In this document: positions 1 to 7,628 of the stretch, piece by piece
Position numbering within the stretch: the stretch's first letter is position 1
How the letters are laid out: each line of letters begins with the position of its first letter
DNA from: Armatimonadota bacterium
GTDB lineage: Bacteria; Sysuimicrobiota; Sysuimicrobiia; Sysuimicrobiales; Sysuimicrobiaceae
Direction: 5' to 3'
Assembly (NCBI GenBank): GCA_025059775.1
Contig: JANXCW010000003.1
Coordinates: 175,204-239,203 of the forward strand
Length of the DNA: 64,000 nt
Notes under the pieces: model-generated
Seen by the model: the letters and a program-made list of their open reading frames with translations, nothing else
Database searches by the model: none
Told to the model about the DNA's origin: nothing
Translations under genes and position numbers: made by a program

Positions 1-3000
1 GCCGTCCTCCCCACCGGACTCGGCGCGACGGATCCGTACGTAACTCTCCTTCGGCGCACCGATAGCCCCGTGGACGTCGAGGGAAAAGCCAGTGGCCAGG
101 ACCTGGCCAATGGTTTCTTTGCGAACGAGGCTGTCCGTCAACAGCGTGGGCCGGAGCCACGCGCGGGTCACGGACTGATGACTGCCATACCGGTAGGCGG
201 CCTGGTAGTTGGTCCGAGGGTTCTTGGCCAATCCGTCCCGGCGCTTCTCGTGCCCCTCCACGCTCCCGTGGGTGGCTACGTAAAAGTGGAACCAGGCGCG
301 GCCGGTCCCCTGCATGATGCTCGGGTAGTAGCGGGCCCGGACGAGCCAACGGAAGATGCGCCGCTCCTCCGGCCTGCGCTCGTAGCCTACGAACGGGCGG
401 TCCTGTGGGTCAGCCTCGCACCACACGTAGTCTCCGTCCGCGATCCCCAAGCGTCGCGCGTCCTCGGGGTTCAGGTCGATGTAGCCCTCGCTGACCCAGG
501 GCTTGCGGCGGTCGTGCCGGTAGAAGTCTCCGAAAGGCCCCCAGAAAACCACGTCCAGGTCCGTGCTGGCTCCCGTGGAGTGGCAGGCGTGGCGGTACTT
601 GGGGGTGATCAAGACGTGCGTATAGCCGATCTTGCGCAGGGGGTGGCGGCTCGCCACGACCTCCTCGGGGCTGCGGATCACGTTGCGGACCTGCCGGACT
701 TCGGTGCGGAGGTCTTCCGTTCGCAAGCCGTACGCCTCCGGGGGAGCCGGCCGCAAGGCGGGGTGTGGCTTGGCCACGATGACGTTGGGCTCATGGTGGG
801 TCCCGTCCACGGGCTCCCGGTGGACGGGTAGGTTCTCCCCGTGCTCGAGGAATTCGTCCTCCTCCCGGTAGAACTCCAGGCGGCCTGTCTTCGTGTACCA
901 GGGCTTGCTCTCCTGGGTCTGCTCCCAGCCCACCACCCTGGGGCTGGTCCGGGTGAGCAGGTACAGGGGTGTGCCATTGCGGCAGCTTTCGAGGAGCTGC
1001 CGGTAGGTATAGCCACGGGTGGTGTTGCCTGCCCGGAAGACGCGGTCGATGTACACCTCCGGCTTGCCCGTGAGCACGAAGTGCCAGTAGTCGCGGAACC
1101 GGCGGTCCCCCGTGAGCTCGGCGAGCTTCCCTGCCACCCCGGCCCAGCACTCGAGGTCATCCCGGGTGTCGAACAGGCGCGGGAGAGGGGAGGGAGGCCA
1201 GGCCTGAAGGAAGGGATTGGTCACGGCGGCATACACGTCGTGGAGCTTGCGTTCGACCCAGGAGTCGACCGCGAACACCACGTCGGCGTACTCGCAGGTG
1301 GCGGTCCAGAACCAGTCCGCCACCACCACCATTTCCACCTTCGGGAGGGTGTTCACCACGAGGTTGTACGCCCACTTGGCGTTGCCGAGGATGGAGTTCG
1401 TGTTGGCCCACAGGGCAGCCTTCGTCGGGGTCGGCATGTGGGTCTTCCCGGTAAATTGCTTGCGGCCCACCCGCAGCGGCCGGTCGTCGTAGTTGAAGAA
1501 GTGCGCCGACTCGCCCCTCCAGTACGCCCGGACGCGGGCTGCCCGGTCAGGGTCGAGCTCCGGATGGAAGGGGTCCTCGTGGATGTACTGGACGATGCCG
1601 GGAAGTAAGGCCAAGCGGTAGTTGCCCGCGTAGCTCCCCACCGTGCCCCCGAAGTGGCCGACGTTGTTGCTGAGAGCCGCCACCAGGATGATGGCGCGGT
1701 CCTTCAGATCGGCGTTGAAGAAGTGGTTGGGGCCCATGCCGGTCACGAACAGGGTCTTCGCCTTGTTCTGGGCGATCTGGCGTGCCAGGTTCACCACGGC
1801 CTGTGGCGGGGCTCCGGTGATCCGGCTGGCGTTCTCCGGTGTCCACGTGTCCAGGAGGTACTGCTTCAGGAGGTCGAACACAGGCCGCACGGCCACCCGC
1901 CTCCCGTCCCGGAGCGTTACCTGGAACTCTCCTTCGAGGGCCGGGTCGAGCCCCGTGGCTGCGAAGTGACGGCCCACCTGGTCGCGGGTGACCGGTTTCG
2001 GGGAGTTGGTCCTGCGGTCCCACACCACGAAGTCGTCCCACTCCTCCCGCAGGGCTTGAGGAATGAGCTGCGCCTCTTGCTCCGCGGGCGGGGGGATGGG
2101 TTCGCCGGGCTGCAGGACCCGGGTGCCGTTCCGTAAGGGTGCGGGCCGGTGGTCCGAGAACACGTCCCGGGCCCGCAGCTCCTTGAGTGTGTCCATGCGG
2201 ACCAGGAGCGGCAGGTCCGTGAACTGCTTGACGAAGTCCTCGTCGTACAGCCGCTCGCGAAGGAGGACCTGTGCTAGGCCCAGGGCGAAGGCGGGGTCGG
2301 TGCCCGGCCGGATCACGATCACCTCGTCCGCCTTGGAGCTGCTGGACTGGTACTCGGGGGCGATGGTGACCACGCGGGCGCCGTGCAGCTTGGCCTCCGT
2401 GAGCCAGTGGCCGTCCGGCATCTTGGTGGCGATCCAGTTCTTGCCCCACAGAAGAATCAGGCGCGCGTTCTCCGCGGTATACAGGTCGAAGTCCAGGGTC
2501 TGCTGCCCCGTGACCATGGGGTGTCCAGGGGGTAGGTCGGTGTGCCAAGCGTAGTTGTCCCAGCCGCGGCCGCCCTTGGCCTCCTCCGGCCCCACCTTGC
2601 GGACGTAGGCGTCCAGCAGGGCGACCATATTGGCCATGCGGTACAATCCCCCAGTGCGGAACGGCGCGATGAAGGGCATCCCACCTCGGAACTTGAGCGT
2701 GCGGGTGCCGGCCCCTTCCATGGCCTCCACCATGTCGGGGTCGTAGCCCTGTCGCAGGAGCCGCTGTCTGCCGACCTCCCCGGAGTACGTCTGCGCGATG
2801 TTCAGCAGTGCCTTCGCCACGTACGTGAACGCCTCGTCCCAGCTCACCCGGACGAACTCCTCCTTGCCGCGTCCCTCGAAGTAGCCCGCGGGCGGCGCGC
2901 CTGTTTCGGGGTCACGGGGGAACCCTGCGTCCACCCACTCCTTGAAGCCCTTGCGGACCATGGGGCCCTTGACGCGGCGGTCGGAGTAGAACCGCCGCAC

Positions 3001-3384
3001 GTACGCGAGCCCGCTGATGCAGATGCGCGGGTCCCACCGGGCGGAAGCCTGGTTGCCGTACAGGTCCGTGGCTTTGCCGTAGCCGAAGCTGGGGTCCGCG
3101 TACACCACCACGCCGTTTTTCACGCTGGCCCGCAGCAGGCACCCGTGGGTGTCGTTGGGCGCGCACAGGTAGTGGAAGGTCAGTTCGGGGGTGTACAGCT
3201 CCCGGTAGACCTTCTCCCAGTCCCGGTTGGGGTACTTCTGCAAGGGGTTCGTGCCGGGCTCGAGGGGCTGCAGCACGGAGAAGCTGAGCAGTTCGTCCGG
3301 AAGCTCGAGTCCCGCAAGGGCTGCCGCAGCGGCCGGAAGGCTGGCCAGGAACTCCCGGCGGGTCAGGCGAAACGTCGGACCCAA
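1..3384 (-). CDS. NxrA/NarG-like molybdopterin oxidoreductase catalytic subunit, C-terminus cut by window edge
   Basis: This is a molybdenum bis-PGD enzyme of the NarG/NxrA (type II DMSO reductase) family, expected to interconvert nitrate and nitrite or act on another oxyanion outside the membrane. The reading frame is open for 1128 codons to base 1, close to the family's usual length of about 1150, so only a short tail should be missing. I chose TTG at 3384 because AAGGAGG lies 8 bases upstream; an in-frame GTG at 3393 overlaps that site. Residues 8-16 (TRREFLASL) form a twin-arginine signal. The FS0 cluster motif is C74-x3-D78-x3-C82-x39-C122, with Asp where NarG has Cys. The Mo-ligand motif WHTDLPPG is near residue 283. 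The Asp-containing motif and Tat signal favour exported NXR-like enzymes over cytoplasmic NarG. Direction and substrate cannot be read from sequence. A beta subunit would be expected beyond the left edge. Confidence 0.85.
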   Translation of the reverse strand, partial: MGPTFRLTRREFLASLPAAAAALAGLELPDELLSFSVLQPLEPGTNPLQKYPNRDWEKVYRELYTPELTFHYLCAPNDTHGCLLRASVKNGVVVYADPSFGYGKATDLYGNQASARWDPRICISGLAYVRRFYSDRRVKGPMVRKGFKEWVDAGFPRDPETGAPPAGYFEGRGKEEFVRVSWDEAFTYVAKALLNIAQTYSGEVGRQRLLRQGYDPDMVEAMEGAGTRTLKFRGGMPFIAPFRTGGLYRMANMVALLDAYVRKVGPEEAKGGRGWDNYAWHTDLPPGHPMVTGQQTLDFDLYTAENARLILLWGKNWIATKMPDGHWLTEAKLHGARVVTIAPEYQSSSSKADEVIVIRPGTDPAFALGLAQVLLRERLYDEDFVKQFTDLPLLVRMDTLKELRARDVFSDHRPAPLRNGTRVLQPGEPIPPPAEQEAQLIPQALREEWDDFVVWDRRTNSPKPVTRDQVGRHFAATGLDPALEGEFQVTLRDGRRVAVRPVFDLLKQYLLDTWTPENASRITGAPPQAVVNLARQIAQNKAKTLFVTGMGPNHFFNADLKDRAIILVAALSNNVGHFGGTVGSYAGNYRLALLPGIVQYIHEDPFHPELDPDRAARVRAYWRGESAHFFNYDDRPLRVGRKQFTGKTHMPTPTKAALWANTNSILGNAKWAYNLVVNTLPKVEMVVVADWFWTATCEYADVVFAVDSWVERKLHDVYAAVTNPFLQAWPPSPLPRLFDTRDDLECWAGVAGKLAELTGDRRFRDYWHFVLTGKPEVYIDRVFRAGNTTRGYTYRQLLESCRNGTPLYLLTRTSPRVVGWEQTQESKPWYTKTGRLEFYREEDEFLEHGENLPVHREPVDGTHHEPNVIVAKPHPALRPAPPEAYGLRTEDLRTEVRQVRNVIRSPEEVVASRHPLRKIGYTHVLITPKYRHACHSTGASTDLDVVFWGPFGDFYRHDRRKPWVSEGYIDLNPEDARRLGIADGDYVWCEADPQDRPFVGYERRPEERRIFRWLVRARYYPSIMQGTGRAWFHFYVATHGSVEGHEKRRDGLAKNPRTNYQAAYRYGSHQSVTRAWLRPTLLTDSLVRKETIGQVLATGFSLDVHGAIGAPKESYVRIRRAESGGEDG

Positions 3385-3493
3385 CGGACCCACCTCCTTC
3401 CGCGAGGCCTCGAAAGCACGATAGGCAGCGTGCCGCACCGTGCAGGCACACTACCCGACCGATCCTGCGGACTTTTTCTGTCCGTACCTGCTT

Positions 3494-3545
3494 GATACCC
3501 CATCGGGAGGTGTAGATCCATCGGTTCTCGACCCGATGGGGTATC
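3494..3545. repeat. 14-bp perfect inverted repeat upstream of the NxrA-like gene
   Basis: GATACCCCATCGGG at 3494-3507 is repeated as its exact reverse complement at 3532-3545, separated by 24 bases. It lies in the 179-bp gap between the YeeE-type transporter and the NxrA-like gene, both on the minus strand. No U-tract follows, so an intrinsic terminator is unlikely. It could be an operator for the oxidoreductase gene or an mRNA hairpin. The role is not established. Confidence 0.6.
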
Positions 3546-3562
3546 GGGTGTAGGCCCGAACT

Positions 3563-4666
3563 TCAGAGAAATCTCCGGCCTACGAGGAAAGTAGTTGCCC
3601 TCAGCCCTGCCCGGGCCCCCAGGTACAGGCCCAGGGCGTAGATCCAGCCGTCCACCCGGAGGGTGGCCACCGCGCTCCAGAAGCCGGAGACGTTGCAGCC
3701 GATGGCTACCCACACCGCCACGCCCATGCCCACCCCGCCCAGGAATCCCGTGAGCGCCTCCCGCATCCGCCACGCCCGGAACCCCGCGAATTCCCCGGCC
3801 AGCAGGGCTCCGGTGAGGGCCCCCAGGATGAGGCCCACGTCCAGGTGGAATCCCGGATCGAGGGCCGGGATGCGCATCCCCCAGTACCGGGCCCACGGAA
3901 GGTCCCGGACCCCGGGATCCACGGTTCCGGCTGCCCACAGCACGAACCGCGCCAGGGGCAGCTGCACGCCCAGGGCGGAGTGGTACGCGAACTGGATCAC
4001 GAAGAGGAGGGCAAACGCGGTCCCGCCCACCCATGCGGGCCAGGGGTGCTCGAAGACCCGTTCCAGGAAGGTTCCCGGGTTGGCGGCAGAAGGCACGGGG
4101 CTGGGCCGTGGCCCGAGGCGCAGGTACAGAACGCTCAGGGCGGCCAGGTTGAGGACAGTGGCAGGCCCCAGGCCGATGAGGTCCGGAAGGAAGATCCGCC
4201 ACCCCTGATCCAGGAGCCGTTCCGTGAGGGGCCACGTATAGGCGGCACCGAGGCCGTTCCCTACGAGGATTCCCAGAAAAGCCGCGAGGCTCTTGGACTG
4301 TCCCGTGCCCAGGCGGTACAGGGTTCCCGTCATACATCCGCCTGCGAAGGGCATGGAGAACCCGAAGAGGGCAGATCCCACCAGGGTGTGCAGGCCGAAG
4401 GGGATGCGGGGGGGACGATTCCACCCCAGTGCCATCACCAGCGCGGAGCCCGCGGACGCCACGGCCAGGCCCAGGAGGATGCCCCGCAGGAGTTCCCGGT
4501 TTCCGTAGAAAGCGGAGGCAAAGCACAGCCTGGTACGCTGCAGCACGAAGCCGTAGCCCAGCCCCAGGAGGAGCAGCACCGCCGCGGCCTGCAGGCCCTG
4601 CGTCCAGGCCAGTCCCGCCGTGACCGCGGTTAGGGCCACCACCGCCGCGGCGGCACCCAGGTTCAT
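3563..4666 (-). CDS. YeeE/YedE (TsuA-type) membrane transporter of sulfur compounds
   Basis: A multi-helix membrane protein of about 367 residues in the YeeE/YedE family, members of which import thiosulfate or related sulfur species through conserved cysteines. The family's Cys-Gly signatures are visible: an early LCFAS motif, FAGGCMTG in the first half and IGCNVSGFW near the end. I chose ATG 4666, which follows GGAGGAG overlapping the upstream stop; the open frame extends 22 codons further without a better start. It sits 4 bases after the cupredoxin gene in a set with tusA and an FccB-like flavoprotein, so supplying or exchanging sulfur for that pathway is the likely job (inference). Confidence 0.85.
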   Translation of the reverse strand: MNLGAAAAVVALTAVTAGLAWTQGLQAAAVLLLLGLGYGFVLQRTRLCFASAFYGNRELLRGILLGLAVASAGSALVMALGWNRPPRIPFGLHTLVGSALFGFSMPFAGGCMTGTLYRLGTGQSKSLAAFLGILVGNGLGAAYTWPLTERLLDQGWRIFLPDLIGLGPATVLNLAALSVLYLRLGPRPSPVPSAANPGTFLERVFEHPWPAWVGGTAFALLFVIQFAYHSALGVQLPLARFVLWAAGTVDPGVRDLPWARYWGMRIPALDPGFHLDVGLILGALTGALLAGEFAGFRAWRMREALTGFLGGVGMGVAVWVAIGCNVSGFWSAVATLRVDGWIYALGLYLGARAGLRATTFLVGRRFL

Positions 4667-4670
4667 CCGG

Positions 4671-5108
4671 TCACTCCTCCACGATGAACTCCCCGTACAT
4701 GGTGGCGTCGTGCCCCGGTACCGTGCACACATACCGGTACCGGCCCGGCCGATCCGGTACGAACCGGATCTCCTCCCGCTCCCCCGGGCCCAGCACCCGG
4801 GTCCTCGCGCCGGAGAAGACCGGCTCCAGATACGGGGCCCGCTCCCGCGGGCCCACCACCCAGAGGTCGTGCTGCAGGCTATCCCGGTTCTCCAGCATCA
4901 GCCGCACCGGCCGTCCCACTCTGACCCGGAGAAGGGGGCCGGGGATGCGGCCTCCGAACCGCATCCCCGGATCTGCGGTCACCACGAGAACCTGTTCCCC
5001 TACCGATGCGCGGCTCCGAACCTGGCAGCCCGTGAGGAGAGCCGCGAGGAGGATCACACAGGCGTTCCCGATCAGCCGTAGGCGGCCCGCAGGATCCCGT
5101 ACTCCCAC
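4671..5108 (-). CDS. Type I copper protein (cupredoxin), probable lipoprotein
   Basis: A small blue-copper domain protein, expected to carry electrons outside the membrane. The four type I copper ligands are visible: His in LQHDLWV, then Cys, His and Met in VCTVPGHDATMYG. The N-terminus has a hydrophobic run ending LLAALLTGC, a plausible lipobox, so the protein is probably lipid-anchored. The start is uncertain. GTG 5108 has GGAGG 10 bases upstream and gives arginines before the hydrophobic core, but overlaps the preceding gene by 37 bases; CTG at 5075 is the other option. It is a candidate electron acceptor for the FccB-like enzyme or partner for the NxrA-like enzyme. Confidence 0.75.
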   Translation of the reverse strand: MGVRDPAGRLRLIGNACVILLAALLTGCQVRSRASVGEQVLVVTADPGMRFGGRIPGPLLRVRVGRPVRLMLENRDSLQHDLWVVGPRERAPYLEPVFSGARTRVLGPGEREEIRFVPDRPGRYRYVCTVPGHDATMYGEFIVEE

Positions 5109-6337
5109 CGTTTCCGATCCTCCACGTGCTTGGGGCTGGCGGGTGCGGTTCGGCTGCGAGCTCCCACGGGCCGTCCCTCCCGGTCCCACGCGGCCTCCAC
5201 GAAGAGGGCCTCCCGGCGCGAGACGTACGGCCAGCACTGGTTGAACACAGGGTCGGGCTCTCCCCGGTCGCGGCCCAGGGCCCGGGCGATGGCGTAGGCG
5301 GCGTTGCGGCCCTGCAGGAAAGCCGTGAACGCGCTCTTGGTGTACGGGGAGGCGGCCACGTCGCCCATGGCGTACACGTTCTCGTGGCTGCGGCTGCGCC
5401 AGGTGGCGGGGTCGATGGGGATGAAGGGCGCTCCCAGCCCCGCCTCCTCCACAAAGAGCGGCGCCCGCTGGGACGGGATCACGCTCGCGAGGTCGAACCG
5501 CTGCCGCTCGCCCCGGTCGGAGATCAGGGTTCGGGTGGCGGGGTCCAGCTCCACCACCTTGAAACTGGGCTTGTAGACGATGCCCTTCTCGGAGAGCACC
5601 CGGCGCCACAGGTCCGCGAGGGCCGGCGGTTGGGGCCGGTCGCTGCTGTCGAGCACCACCACCTCCGCCCGGATCCCCTTGTTCCTCCAGTATTCCTGCA
5701 CCAGGCACGCGATCTCGTAGGGGCCGGGTGGGCACTTGTAGGGCGGAGGAGGTACCGCGATGACGAACGTGCCGCCCCGGAACGCTTCCACGGCCCGGCG
5801 GAGCTCCAGGGTTCCCGCCCAGGTCCACGCATGCGGGCTCAGCCTGCGGTTCTCCAGGAGGTTGCGGATCTCGTCCTCCGCGGGCACCAGACCCGTGGCC
5901 ACCGCGAGCACCGTGTACTCGATAAAGCCCTGGGGCGTGATCACCCGGTTGTCCCGCAGGCGCAGCCCTGTAACGGGTGCCCGGATGACCTGGATCCCGT
6001 CCCGCTGGAGCCCCTCGAAGGTCACCGTGACCTTTCGGGGATCCTCCAGTCCCACGATGTAGTCCACGTGGGAGGGCCCGGACACATAGCTGGGATTGCG
6101 CTCCAGCACCACCACCTCCACGTCCGGGGCCAGCTTGCGCAGGGTCCGGGCGCACATGGCGCCGCTGATTCCTGCCCCCACGATCACCACCCGGCGGGTG
6201 GGGCGAGGGAGGATGGGCCGGCTGGGCTCCTGCGCCACGGCCCAGCCCAAGAACTCCTCCCCAAAGCTTCCCGTGGCCGCGGCCAGGGTGGCCCCACCCA
6301 GGACCTTGAGGACCTGCCTTCGCGTGAGCCGATCCAT
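5072..6337 (-). CDS. FccB/SoxF-like flavoprotein (sulfide dehydrogenase family), Tat-exported
   Basis: A 421-residue FAD-dependent oxidoreductase resembling the flavoprotein subunit of flavocytochrome c sulfide dehydrogenase, which oxidises sulfide to sulfur outside the membrane. The N-terminus is a twin-arginine signal (LTRRQVLKVLGG). The FAD-binding fold follows (VVIVGAGISGAMCARTL), and the C-terminal FAD motif is YAMGDVAAS. The first redox cysteine region, YKCPPGPYE, is conserved. The second redox cysteine expected before the C-terminal FAD motif is absent; this stretch reads GAPFIPIDP. No cytochrome c partner gene is adjacent. With tusA, a YeeE transporter and a cupredoxin around it, a sulfur-oxidising role is likely, but an altered substrate or mechanism is possible. 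Confidence 0.8.
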   Translation of the reverse strand: MDRLTRRQVLKVLGGATLAAATGSFGEEFLGWAVAQEPSRPILPRPTRRVVIVGAGISGAMCARTLRKLAPDVEVVVLERNPSYVSGPSHVDYIVGLEDPRKVTVTFEGLQRDGIQVIRAPVTGLRLRDNRVITPQGFIEYTVLAVATGLVPAEDEIRNLLENRRLSPHAWTWAGTLELRRAVEAFRGGTFVIAVPPPPYKCPPGPYEIACLVQEYWRNKGIRAEVVVLDSSDRPQPPALADLWRRVLSEKGIVYKPSFKVVELDPATRTLISDRGERQRFDLASVIPSQRAPLFVEEAGLGAPFIPIDPATWRSRSHENVYAMGDVAASPYTKSAFTAFLQGRNAAYAIARALGRDRGEPDPVFNQCWPYVSRREALFVEAAWDREGRPVGARSRTAPASPKHVEDRKRWEYGILRAAYG

Positions 6338-6348
6338 GCTTCACCCCC

Positions 6349-7134
6349 TTAGGTACACGTGGCGATGTAGTTCAGGACTTCGGGTGTGGCGATGACCTGA
6401 TAGGAGAAGACAAGATCCTGCCCTTCCGCCACCAGGTATCGGTCCTCGTAGTCCGTGAGGTGCAGTTCCAAGGCAGTGCGGTCGGAGGAGGTCACCAGGC
6501 AGCTTTCGGGTCTGCACCGGCTCTCTAGGGAGGCCCGTCCGTCCCGCACCTCCAGGTAGTCCCGGGTCCTCAACACGCCCACGGTTCCCTTCCCAGCACG
6601 CACCTCCACCCGGAGGATGGTGCCGGGCACGAGCTGGTAGACGGGAAGCAACAGCCGCGTGCCCCGTATCTGAACCGTGCCCTGGTTGCGCACAAGGTTC
6701 TGGCCCCTGCGCAATCGGGCCATGGACTCCTCGACGGTGCCGGGCTCGTACCGGAGGACGGTCTCCCCGGGCTGCAGGTGACGGAGGCGTACATAGAACG
6801 TACTCCCCGAGTCGCTCGCGAGCGGGTAGCGGAGGGCTTTCATGTGGGTGAACACCCGGGCGGTGCGGGGGATCTGCCCAGATCGGAACTGCGCGAGCTC
6901 GTTCGCGTCTCCCGTGTGCTCGTAGATCACCACCTCCACGAGTCCCTGGGTGTGCACCTCCAGCACTGTGCGCTCCCCCGGTCGCACCACCCGCTCTTGC
7001 ACGGTATCTTCCCGGAAGACCAGGGTCTGCGCCCGGGCCTCCCCCCCTGAACCCTCTCCCCCGGAGAGGAGCATCTGGGACGCGAGGAACCCGTTGAGCA
7101 GCAGCGCCAGGAGAAAAGCGGGCCACCGCACCAT
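6349..7134 (-). CDS. Secreted protein of unknown function
   Basis: I do not recognise a family for this 261-residue protein. Residues 1-36 look like a cleavable Sec signal peptide: a short basic start, a hydrophobic core, and an AQT-like cleavage region. The mature part is mostly predicted beta-type sequence with repeated T/V/R-rich segments. It contains two cysteines close together (SRCRPESC) and another near the end (ATCT). ATG 7134 follows an AAGGAGGGAGG ribosome site. It is co-oriented and 11 bases from the FccB-like gene and 18 bases after tusA, so it probably belongs to the sulfur gene set. Confidence 0.6.
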   Translation of the reverse strand: MVRWPAFLLALLLNGFLASQMLLSGGEGSGGEARAQTLVFREDTVQERVVRPGERTVLEVHTQGLVEVVIYEHTGDANELAQFRSGQIPRTARVFTHMKALRYPLASDSGSTFYVRLRHLQPGETVLRYEPGTVEESMARLRRGQNLVRNQGTVQIRGTRLLLPVYQLVPGTILRVEVRAGKGTVGVLRTRDYLEVRDGRASLESRCRPESCLVTSSDRTALELHLTDYEDRYLVAEGQDLVFSYQVIATPEVLNYIATCT

Positions 7135-7152
7135 GGTCCTCCCTCCTTAGCC

Positions 7153-7425
7153 TTAGCGCATCCGGCGGATCCGGAACCGGTAGATCCCGTCCTGCCTCCC
7201 CAGGGGCTCGACCTCGTGGCCTGCCAGGTGGGCCCAGTTCCGGAGGTCGGCTTCGGCCTGGGGATCCGTTGCGAGCACCTCCAGCACCTGCCCAACGTGA
7301 AGGCCGCGGAGAGCTTCCTGGGTCTTCAAAAGCGGCAGGGGGCACAGCAGCCCCCGACAGTCCAGGACCGCGTCCGCGGGCCTTTCCGCCTCGGGTGCGG
7401 CCTTTTCCGGGATGTCCGTGCGCAT
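7153..7425 (-). CDS. tusA: TusA/SirA-family sulfur carrier protein
   Basis: A 90-residue protein with the TusA signature LDCRGLLCPLPLLKT: the first Cys of the C-P-x-P element carries persulfide sulfur. TusA proteins relay sulfur in the cytoplasm, for tRNA thiolation and cofactor synthesis or, in sulfur oxidisers, to dissimilatory enzymes. It has an extra N-terminal stretch of about 20 residues before the fold. ATG 7425 has GGAGGG 7 bases upstream. It is the first gene of the minus-strand sulfur set, which favours a dissimilatory role (inference). Confidence 0.88.
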   Translation of the reverse strand: MRTDIPEKAAPEAERPADAVLDCRGLLCPLPLLKTQEALRGLHVGQVLEVLATDPQAEADLRNWAHLAGHEVEPLGRQDGIYRFRIRRMR

Positions 7426-7614
7426 GGGGCAACCCTCCAGGGAAACCTCGGTGTTTCGTACGGGATATCCGGGAAAGCGGGGGTGAGGCTAGGCGCGAAG
7501 CCCCTGCCCCCGCACAGGACAGATACACTGGCGGGGCGCGAAGAAGACCGTCACCTGTCGCCGGCTCACGATCCTAAGTTTACCGGGGGCCCCCGGGGAA
7601 GGGCAAGGCGGAAG

Positions 7615-7620
7615 TACAAT
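7615..7620 (+). promoter_or_regulatory. Candidate -10 box for a leaderless FAD oxidoreductase transcript
   Basis: TACAAT at 7615-7620 ends 9 bases before the ATG at 7629, so a transcript from it would start at or next to the start codon. No convincing -35 is visible and no ribosome site precedes the ATG. The rest of the 203-bp divergent gap (7426-7628) holds a G/C palindrome at about 7583-7596 and nothing else I can name. Confidence 0.35.
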
Positions 7621-7628
7621 GGGGGTGC

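Noticed and set aside
70..1608. Long plus-strand open frames opposite the NxrA-like gene
   Set aside because: They are antisense shadows of a conserved molybdoenzyme in GC-rich DNA; their translations are low-complexity and match no family.
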